NCBI RefSeq assembly: GCF_000741175.1
Contig: NZ_JGYS01000005.1
Coordinates: forward strand, 186,001-250,000
DNA: 64,000 nt
Direction: 5' to 3'
DNA from: Bifidobacterium callitrichos DSM 23973
Lineage (GTDB): Bacteria > Actinomycetota > Actinomycetes > Actinomycetales > Bifidobacteriaceae
Positions 58,193 through 64,000 of this stretch are shown here, piece after piece. Made by a program: the position numbers and the translations under genes. The notes beneath the pieces are model-generated. The model did not search any database, was not told the origin of the DNA, and saw only the letters and a list, made by a program, of their open reading frames with translations. Position 1 is the stretch's first letter. Every line of letters starts with the position of its first letter.

Positions 58193-59587
58193 ATGGCGGG
58201 GCGTAGAAGGAGCGACGGCAGGTACGCCGGCAACGATGGCGACGGTGATCGTCCACGGCATGTACGGCAGGTCCGCGGAATCGCGGGCACGGGTGCAGGA
58301 CGCCGCCGTCGGCCCGCGCGCCGCCACAGGGTGGCAATCGTCCTGACGCTGGTCGCGGCACTCGTCGCGGTCGCGCTGGTGGTCGCGTTTCTTGTCTCGC
58401 CGGGGTTGCGTCGGACGCTCGACCTCGCCGATGCGGGTGATGCCGCCGATGCCATGGCACGGTCATCCCAGTCGTCGGGCGCGAACGCGGGCACGACAGG
58501 CACGGCGAACGCGGACGTATCGCGCGACGCCGTCCCCTCCCCCACCGACCCCGCTCTGACGAAGGCGAGGAGGCTGGTTGCGGATATGAGCCTCGAGGAA
58601 CGGGTGGGGCAACTGGTGATGGCCCCACTGTTCGCCGGAGACGATGCGTCGACGCTCAAGACGGCGATCGCCGAGCGTCATGTCGGGTCGGTGCTGATCA
58701 TCGGCAACTGGAAATCCGGCGTCACGGGCGTGCGCAAGGCCACCGACGCGCTGCAATCGTATGCACCGCAGACCAACCGGCTCATCATGGCCACCGATCA
58801 GGAGGGCGGTCTGGTCCAGCATCTCAAAGGCGCGGGGTTCGACACGATGCCGAGTCCGGTCAGGCAGGGCGCGATGCCGGTTGACGAGCTGCGCCGTTCG
58901 GCCGGCGTCTGGGGCGCTCAGCTCAAGGACGCCGGCATCAACGTGGACCTGGCACCGGTGCTCGGCACGGTGACGATCGAGAGGAAGTCGAACGCGCCGG
59001 TCGGCGCGCTGAACCGTGACTTCGGTCTCGACGCCGCCGGCAACGCGGCGCATGGCGCGGCGTTCGTGGAAGGGTTGCGCGACGCTGGCGTCCAATCGTC
59101 GATCAAGCACTATCCGGGGTTGGGCGCAGTCCAAGGTAACACCGACTTCACCGCGAACGGCATTCTGGACACGACCACCACCGCAGACGGCACGCAGATC
59201 GGCGCGTTTCATACGGTGCTCGATCAGGCGAAACCGGCGATGGTAATGATGTCGCTGGCAACCTATCAGCAGATCGATCCCGACAATCCGGCCGCGTTCT
59301 CCCCGACGATCGTCGACGGGCTGCTGCGTGGCACGCATGGCTTCGACGGCGTCGTCACCTCCGACTCCCTGTCGGCCGAAGCGGTGGGCCACATCCCCAC
59401 CGACCAGCTGGGCGTCAAATTCATCGAGGCCGGCGGCGACCTCGCCTGCATCGGTCAGAGCGCCGACATCACGCCCATCCTCGATGGCCTCAATGCGAGG
59501 GCGAAGGCGGATCAAACGTTCGCACAGAAGGTCACCGAATCCGCCACCCGCGTCATGCGGCTTAAGGTGCAAATGGGACTGGCCTAG
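58193..59587 (+). CDS. GH3-family beta-N-acetylhexosaminidase-like protein
   Basis: A membrane-anchored GH3 glycosidase of about 464 residues. A basic N-terminus precedes one transmembrane helix (VAIVLTLVAALVAVALVVAFLV) and an A/T/S linker. The (beta/alpha)8 domain has MATDQEGGLVQHLKG, SSIKHYPGLGAVQGNTDF and the nucleophile aspartate in GVVTSDSLSAEAV. The NagZ motif KH-(F/Y)-PG-x-G is present, but the dyad histidine of NagZ is not: the loop reads GNTDFTANG. The ATG at 58193 has GGGAGGGG seven bases upstream and is preferred to the frame start at 58052. Confidence 0.88.
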   Translation: MAGRRRSDGRYAGNDGDGDRPRHVRQVRGIAGTGAGRRRRPARRHRVAIVLTLVAALVAVALVVAFLVSPGLRRTLDLADAGDAADAMARSSQSSGANAGTTGTANADVSRDAVPSPTDPALTKARRLVADMSLEERVGQLVMAPLFAGDDASTLKTAIAERHVGSVLIIGNWKSGVTGVRKATDALQSYAPQTNRLIMATDQEGGLVQHLKGAGFDTMPSPVRQGAMPVDELRRSAGVWGAQLKDAGINVDLAPVLGTVTIERKSNAPVGALNRDFGLDAAGNAAHGAAFVEGLRDAGVQSSIKHYPGLGAVQGNTDFTANGILDTTTTADGTQIGAFHTVLDQAKPAMVMMSLATYQQIDPDNPAAFSPTIVDGLLRGTHGFDGVVTSDSLSAEAVGHIPTDQLGVKFIEAGGDLACIGQSADITPILDGLNARAKADQTFAQKVTESATRVMRLKVQMGLA

Positions 59588-59617
59588 CGGAAAAACGCAA
59601 CATCCGGGACCAACGAA

Positions 59618-59709
59618 GTGGCGGTCGGGCGTTCATCGTGTTGAGACCGTAAAGACTTGGCCAGAGCGGCCCGGAGCGTGTCGCAATACGATGAACGCCC
59701 GACCGCCAC
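59618..59709. repeat. 22-bp perfect inverted repeat with a 48-base loop
   Basis: The arms (59618-59639, beginning GTGGCGGTCGGGCG, and 59688-59709) are perfectly complementary. Counting a G-U pair they extend a further few bases inward. The loop contains a smaller GGCC-N5-GGCC hairpin. It lies between the convergent GH3 and nadD genes and is probably a terminator, though unusually large. Confidence 0.8.
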
Positions 59710-59747
59710 GTCCACGTACGAAATCATTACGTAGAGTAGAAACGCGA

Positions 59748-60485
59748 CTACGCCCGATACAGACCGTGCTTGCCGATGTACTGCACGACGCCGTCGGGCA
59801 CGAGATACCACACCGGCTCGTCGTGCTCGGCCCTCCGCCGCACGTCGGTGGAGCTGATCGCCAGCGCCGGGATCTCGAGCGTGTCGACCTTGCCCTCGGG
59901 CAGCTTCACGCCCTCCGGCGAGGAGTAGCCCGGACGCGTGACCGCGACGAAGTGTGCGAGATCCCACATCTTCTCCGCGTCCTTCCACTGCATGATCTCG
60001 GCGACCGCGTCCGCGCCGGTGATGAAGAACAGGTCGGCGTCGGGATGCTGGTCGCGGATGTCGCGCAGCGTGTCGATCGTGTAGGTGACGCCGGGCCGGT
60101 CGATGTCGACGCGGCTGACGGTGAACTTCGGGTTGGAGGCGGTGGCGATGACCGTCATCAGATAGCGGTCCTCGGCGTTGGTGACGTGCTTGTCGAGCTT
60201 GAACACCGGCCGTCCGGTGGGTACGAAGATGACTTCGTCGAGGTCGTACACCCATGCGACTTCGGAGGCGGCGACCAGGTGGCCGTTGTGGATCGGGTCG
60301 AAGGTGCCGCCCATGATGCCGATGCGCGGGGTGGCGTGCCAGTTGCCGCGTGCGGAGCGCCGCATGCCCGCACGCCCAGCCACGCCTTCGGCTCCACCGG
60401 TGCCGGGTGCTCCGACGCTGGACATGTTGGCCGTGGCGGACACGGAGTCGGCGGACAGATCGGCCATCCGGCGTTCCTCGTTCAC
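59748..60485 (-). CDS. nadD: Nicotinate-nucleotide adenylyltransferase
   Basis: A 245-residue enzyme of NAD synthesis. The catalytic core has [19 protein letters not shown] near residue 55, [28 protein letters not shown] and the ISSTDVRRR motif. About 45 disordered residues precede the core. The GTG at 60485 overlaps the upstream gene's TGA (GTGA) and is chosen for that reason; ATG at the MADLSADS segment, seven codons in, is an alternative. Confidence 0.94.
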   Translation of the reverse strand: MNEERRMADLSADSVSATANMSSVGAPGTGGAEGVAGRAGMRRSARGNWHATPRIGIMGGTFDPIHNGHLVAASEVAWVYDLDEVIFVPTGRPVFKLDKHVTNAEDRYLMTVIATASNPKFTVSRVDIDRPGVTYTIDTLRDIRDQHPDADLFFITGADAVAEIMQWKDAEKMWDLAHFVAVTRPGYSSPEGVKLPEGKVDTLEIPALAISSTDVRRRAEHDEPVWYLVPDGVVQYIGKHGLYRA

Positions 60486-61171
60486 GCTCGCTCCCCCTTG
60501 TAGATGCCGTCTCCTGCCGTGGTGCCGTCCGATTCGCGCTCCTCGGCCTGTTCGGTCTCCTGTTCGATGTCGGCGGCCGTCGGATCGTCGTCCTTCGGGT
60601 CGATCTTGCCCATGTCCTCGTCCCATTCGTCCTGCACGACGCGGCGGATCTCCGCGAAGGTCGGCAGGGGGAAGTCGGGCTGGAACATGCGGCGCACCTC
60701 GGCCACGCGTTCGGTGACGCGGATCAGGGTGTCGGTCATGCCGTCGACGTCGCCGTCGCGTTCGAGCGCGGAGAATCGGGCGATGTACTCCTCCATCATC
60801 TCCATGTGGCCGCGCATGGCCTTGAGCTGGGCGTCGTCGAGGTCGACGACGTCGGGCGCGTCCTCGTCGGGCCAGCCGATGAGCACCGCGTCGGCGTACT
60901 CGAGGGAGGCACGTTGGGAGGCGGAGGCGATGCCGTCCTCGATCTGCACGAGGAAGACGTAGCGTACGATGCTCAGGCGTTCGGCCGCGATCTTGAGTCC
61001 GCAGCGCGGATCGTCCAGATCGAGGTCGGTGCGCAGTTCGGTGATCGGCACGCTCATGCCGTCGTCGGCATTGTCGATAGCGGTTCCGTTGGTATCGTTC
61101 ATGTCGTTCTTGTCGCTCACGTCGTTCATATCGTTGGTGGTCGTGGTCGTGGTCGTGTCGTTGCCGCTCAT
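60482..61171 (-). CDS. Uncharacterised acidic protein between proA and nadD
   Basis: A 229-residue protein. The first 35 residues are low-complexity (runs of threonine and ND/MND repeats) encoded by 9-bp units. A mostly helical core follows ([112 protein letters not shown]), then a 35-residue acidic tail. No enzyme motif is visible. Both ends overlap neighbours by ATGA/GTGA, so it is made together with ProA and NadD. Homologues in the same position are expected in related actinobacteria. Confidence 0.82.
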   Translation of the reverse strand: MSGNDTTTTTTTNDMNDVSDKNDMNDTNGTAIDNADDGMSVPITELRTDLDLDDPRCGLKIAAERLSIVRYVFLVQIEDGIASASQRASLEYADAVLIGWPDEDAPDVVDLDDAQLKAMRGHMEMMEEYIARFSALERDGDVDGMTDTLIRVTERVAEVRRMFQPDFPLPTFAEIRRVVQDEWDEDMGKIDPKDDDPTAADIEQETEQAEERESDGTTAGDGIYKGERA

Positions 61172-62475
61172 GCGCGTACCTGCCCCCGGCCGTAGCCGAT
61201 CCATTTCGTCGTGGTCATCTCGGTCAGTCCCATCGGCCCGCGGGCGTGCATCTTCTGCGTGGAGATGCCCAGTTCGGCGCCGAAGCCGAACACGCCGCCG
61301 TCGGTGAATCGCGTGGACGCGTTGACCATGACGACCGCGGAGTCGATGCGCGAGGTGAACTCCTCGATGGCGGTGTAGTCCTCGGCGATGATCGATTCGG
61401 TGTGTCCGGTGGAGTGCATGTTGATGTGGTCGATGGCCTCGTCGAGCGAGTCGACGACCTTGACGCCGATCTTCAGGGCCAGGTATTCGGTGTCCCAGTC
61501 CTCGTCATTCGCGTGGACGAGCAGGCCCGCCGGGTGGTCGGAGGCGTCGATGATCGCGTAGGCGCGTTCGTCGGCGTGGATCTCGACGCCTCGCTCGAAC
61601 AGGGCGGCGGCCGCGTAGGGCAGGAACACGTCGGCGACGTCGGCGTGGACGAGCAGCTTCTCGGCCGCGTTGCACACGCCGACGCGCTGCGTCTTGGCGT
61701 TGATGAGGATCGGGATGGCCTTGGCCGGGTCGCCCGAGACGTCGACGTAGATGTGCACGTTGCCGGCGCCGGTCTCGATGACGGGCACCTTCGAGTTGGC
61801 GACGACCGCCTGGATGAGACCCTTGCCGCCCCTCGGCACGAGCAGGTCGATGTGGCCGCGCGCTTCCATCATCGCGGTGGCGCCGTCGCGTCCGAAATCG
61901 TCGACGGAACCGACGAGCGCCGGATCGTAGTCGTGCGCGCGCAGCACGTCGCCGATGACGGCGAGCGTGGCGGCGTTGGTGCGTTCGGCCGCGTGGCCGC
62001 CGCGCAGGATCGCGGCGTTGCCGGATTTGAGGCACAGGGACGCGACGTCGACGGTGACGTTGGGTCGCGCCTCGTAGATCATGCCGATGACGCCGATCGG
62101 CACGCGCGTCTGATTGAGGCGCAGGCCGTTGGGCAGGGTGTAGCCGCGCACGATCTCGCCGATCGGATCGGGCAGCGTGGCGACGTGGCGCACGCCGTCG
62201 GCGGCGGCCTTCACACGCGCCTCGTCGAAGCGGAGACGATCGAGCTTGCCCGCGTCCATGCCTGCCTCGCGCGACGAATCCATGTCGAGCGCGTTGGCGG
62301 CGGCGATCTCGCCGGCCCGGGCATCGAGCGCGTCGGCGATCGCGTTGAGCAGGGCGTTCTTGGAGTCGGTGTCGGCCTGCGCGAGCGATCGTTGGGCGCG
62401 GGCGGCGGCGTCGGCACGGGCGCATACCGCGTCGAACACGGTTGACGGAATCATGGCTTCCTCACTGTTCGTCAT
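61168..62475 (-). CDS. proA: Gamma-glutamyl phosphate reductase
   Basis: A 435-residue aldehyde-dehydrogenase-fold enzyme that makes glutamate semialdehyde for proline synthesis. It has [37 protein letters not shown], the [12 protein letters not shown] motif and the nucleophile cysteine in [18 protein letters not shown]. Among three close ATGs (62481, 62475, 62454) the one at 62475 has AAGGTGG at the right distance. It heads a coupled three-gene operon with the unknown gene and nadD. No proB is adjacent. Confidence 0.95.
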   Translation of the reverse strand: MTNSEEAMIPSTVFDAVCARADAAARAQRSLAQADTDSKNALLNAIADALDARAGEIAAANALDMDSSREAGMDAGKLDRLRFDEARVKAAADGVRHVATLPDPIGEIVRGYTLPNGLRLNQTRVPIGVIGMIYEARPNVTVDVASLCLKSGNAAILRGGHAAERTNAATLAVIGDVLRAHDYDPALVGSVDDFGRDGATAMMEARGHIDLLVPRGGKGLIQAVVANSKVPVIETGAGNVHIYVDVSGDPAKAIPILINAKTQRVGVCNAAEKLLVHADVADVFLPYAAAALFERGVEIHADERAYAIIDASDHPAGLLVHANDEDWDTEYLALKIGVKVVDSLDEAIDHINMHSTGHTESIIAEDYTAIEEFTSRIDSAVVMVNASTRFTDGGVFGFGAELGISTQKMHARGPMGLTEMTTTKWIGYGRGQVRA

Positions 62476-62545
62476 AACCATCCACCTTAGCGCACGTTGA
62501 GGTCAGTATGAGGCCTGATGCACCGATGTCGGGCCGAATATGCCG

Positions 62546-62575
62546 CGAGGCCCCCGTCTGCTGACGGGAGCCTCG
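62546..62575 (-). terminator. Probable terminator hairpin after glyA
   Basis: CGAGGC and CCCGTC pair with GACGGG and GCCTCG around a TGCT loop, with one internal mismatch, between the glyA stop and proA. No clear U-run follows. Confidence 0.55.
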
Positions 62576-62625
62576 TCGATCGGCTACGGATCGGCCGGAA
62601 TCCCGGTGACCGGAGCCTCGGTGGA

Positions 62626-63933
62626 TCAGTGGATCTGGTCGAGATCCGGGTAGAGCGGGAAGTCCTCGACGAGCTTGTCGACGCGGGCCTTCAGCGCGTC
62701 GACGTCGGCGGACGGGCCGGCGGCGAGCGCGGTGCCGATGATGTCGGCGACCTCCTCGTACTCCTTGGGTCCGAAGCCGCGGGTGGCGAGCGCGGAGGCG
62801 CCGATCCTCAGGCCGGAGGCGACGGATGCGGGGCGCGGGTCGAACGGCACGGTGTTGCGGTTGATGGTGATGCCGCAGGCGGCGAGAAGGTCCTCGCCCT
62901 GCTTGCCGTCCATTTCGCTGTTGCGCAGGTCGACCATGACGAGGTGCACGTCGGTACCGCCGGTCAGGACGGTGATGCCGTTGGCCTTGACGTCGTCGGC
63001 GAGGAGTCGCTCGGCGATGATCTTGGCGCCGTCGAGGGTGCGCTGCATGCGGTCCTTGAATTCGGGGGTGCCGGCGACCTTGAAGCTGACGGCCTTGCCG
63101 GCGATGACGTGCATGAGCGGACCGCCCTGCTGGCCGGGGAAGACGGAGGAGTTGAGCTTCTTGGCGTACTCCTGCTTGGCGAGGATGAAGCCGGAGCGCG
63201 GGCCGCCGAGGGTCTTGTGCGCGGTGGAGGAGACGACGTCGGCGTATGGCACGGGGCTCGGGTGGAGTCCCGCGGCGACGAGTCCGGCGAAGTGGGCCAT
63301 GTCGACCCAGAACTTGGCGCCGACCTCGTCGGCGATCTCCTTCATCGCCTTGAAGTCCTCGATGCGCGGGTAGGCGGACCAGCCGCCGATGATCATGGCG
63401 GGGCGGGTTTCGAGGGCGCGCTGGCGGATGATCTCCGGGTCGATGCGGAAGGTCTCGGGGTTCACGCCGTAGGCTTCGGCGTGGTAGAAGCGGCCGGAGA
63501 AGTTGATCTTCATGCCGTGGGTCAGGTGTCCGCCGTGGTCGAGGGCGAGGCCGAGGACGGTGTCGCCGGGCTTGACGAGCGCCTGGTAAACGGCGGCGTT
63601 GGCCTGCGCGCCGGAGTGCGGCTGGACGTTGGCGTATTCGGCGCCGAACAGCTTCTTGGCGCGTTCGCGGGCGATGGTCTCGATCTGGTCGACGTACTCG
63701 CAGCCGCCGTAGTAGCGGCGTCCCGGATAGCCTTCGGCGTACTTGTTGGTGAGCACGGAGCCCTGGGCCTGGAGGACCGCGCGCGGCACGAAGTTCTCGG
63801 AGGCGATCATCTCGAGGCCGTCCTGCTGGCGGTGCAGCTCGGAGTCGAGCAGCTCGGCGATCTCGGGGTCGGCGGCGCTGATGGGCGCGTTGAAGGCGTC
63901 GGTGGCTTTCTGGGCGAGTGGTGAAGCGGTCAT
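62626..63933 (-). CDS. glyA: Serine hydroxymethyltransferase
   Basis: A 435-residue PLP enzyme that converts serine and tetrahydrofolate to glycine and methylene-THF, feeding folD. It has [57 protein letters not shown] and the PLP lysine in [19 protein letters not shown]. The ATG at 63933 has AAAGGAG five bases upstream. A TACACT -10 box for this gene is at 63985-63990 (minus strand); its -35 region is at or beyond the right edge. Confidence 0.97.
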   Translation of the reverse strand: MTASPLAQKATDAFNAPISAADPEIAELLDSELHRQQDGLEMIASENFVPRAVLQAQGSVLTNKYAEGYPGRRYYGGCEYVDQIETIARERAKKLFGAEYANVQPHSGAQANAAVYQALVKPGDTVLGLALDHGGHLTHGMKINFSGRFYHAEAYGVNPETFRIDPEIIRQRALETRPAMIIGGWSAYPRIEDFKAMKEIADEVGAKFWVDMAHFAGLVAAGLHPSPVPYADVVSSTAHKTLGGPRSGFILAKQEYAKKLNSSVFPGQQGGPLMHVIAGKAVSFKVAGTPEFKDRMQRTLDGAKIIAERLLADDVKANGITVLTGGTDVHLVMVDLRNSEMDGKQGEDLLAACGITINRNTVPFDPRPASVASGLRIGASALATRGFGPKEYEEVADIIGTALAAGPSADVDALKARVDKLVEDFPLYPDLDQIH

Positions 63934-63984
63934 CTGTGCTCCTTTGTCGGTGTGGGCAACGACTGGCATGCCGTTTGGGCGTCG

Positions 63985-63990
63985 AGTGTA
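63985..63990 (-). promoter_or_regulatory. -10 box of glyA
   Basis: TACACT on the minus strand lies about 50 bp upstream of the glyA start. The -35 element cannot be judged this close to the window end. Confidence 0.5.
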
Positions 63991-64000
63991 CGACGTGTTT

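Noticed and set aside
59618..59709. An insertion sequence or transposon end at the 22-bp inverted repeat.
   Set aside because: No transposase or flanking direct repeat is visible and the arms are only 48 bases apart.

Overview
The window is a high-GC stretch of actinobacterial chromosome. Two WhiB-family Fe-S regulators, CarD, a PdtaS-type kinase, ClpC, LytR-CpsA-Psr proteins, a UPF0182 protein and a four-domain ribosomal protein S1 all point that way. The glycolytic and glycogen genes, the LacI-type operators in front of pyk and eno, and the GTG and leaderless starts make Bifidobacterium (or a close Bifidobacteriaceae relative) the best guess. The species cannot be told from the sequence alone. 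There are no rRNA genes, CRISPR arrays, insertion sequences or phage genes; nearly everything is conserved core genome.

Layout. 1-2342: a large, unrecognised coiled-coil protein (minus strand) that runs to the left edge. 2495-6228: a secreted 5'-nucleotidase diverging from a thiamine-diphosphate enzyme. 6330-12888: clpC, a universal stress protein, pyruvate kinase and a TerC-like membrane protein. 13034-18352: a minus-strand housekeeping run (folD, rpsA, coaE, uvrB). 18520-21589: a zinc/manganese-type ABC importer (binding protein, ATPase, permease). 21591-22681: carD-ispF. 22822-26957: glgB followed by a two-component system. 26930-29094: ComF-like protein, HAD phosphatase and a degenerate minimal metallopeptidase. 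29098-34159: a translationally coupled whiB2 / glycosyltransferase / DUF5719 operon, diverging from two LytR-CpsA-Psr genes (34524-37706). 37876-39737: whiB1-like gene convergent with a PdtaS-like kinase, the same pairing as in mycobacteria. 39937-44148: hemolysin-III-like protein, greA, an FKBP, sdaA and a small membrane protein, then tRNA-Leu(UAA). 44409-48026: eno, divIC-like gene, DUF501 and ppx, with a frameshift in the divIC-like gene. 48345-49773: an acetyltransferase, an unusual repeat cluster and a small lipoprotein. 49963-57967: UPF0182 protein, acetyltransferase, pth, mfd. 58193-63933: GH3 glycosidase, then a coupled proA / unknown / nadD operon and glyA.

The most interesting non-coding signals are: a seven-unit, 19-20-bp-period repeat cluster at 48860-49020; perfect or near-perfect lac-type operators before pyk and eno; a three-half-site operator on the hemolysin-III promoter; a Zur-like box inside the metal transporter locus; a 99-bp tandem duplication that carries the last codons of mfd; a 22-bp inverted repeat after the GH3 gene; and degenerate 9-bp-period minisatellites at five separate places. 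No complete, obviously new multi-gene system was found. The unrecognised protein at 1-2342 is the best candidate for something undescribed, but its neighbours lie outside the window.
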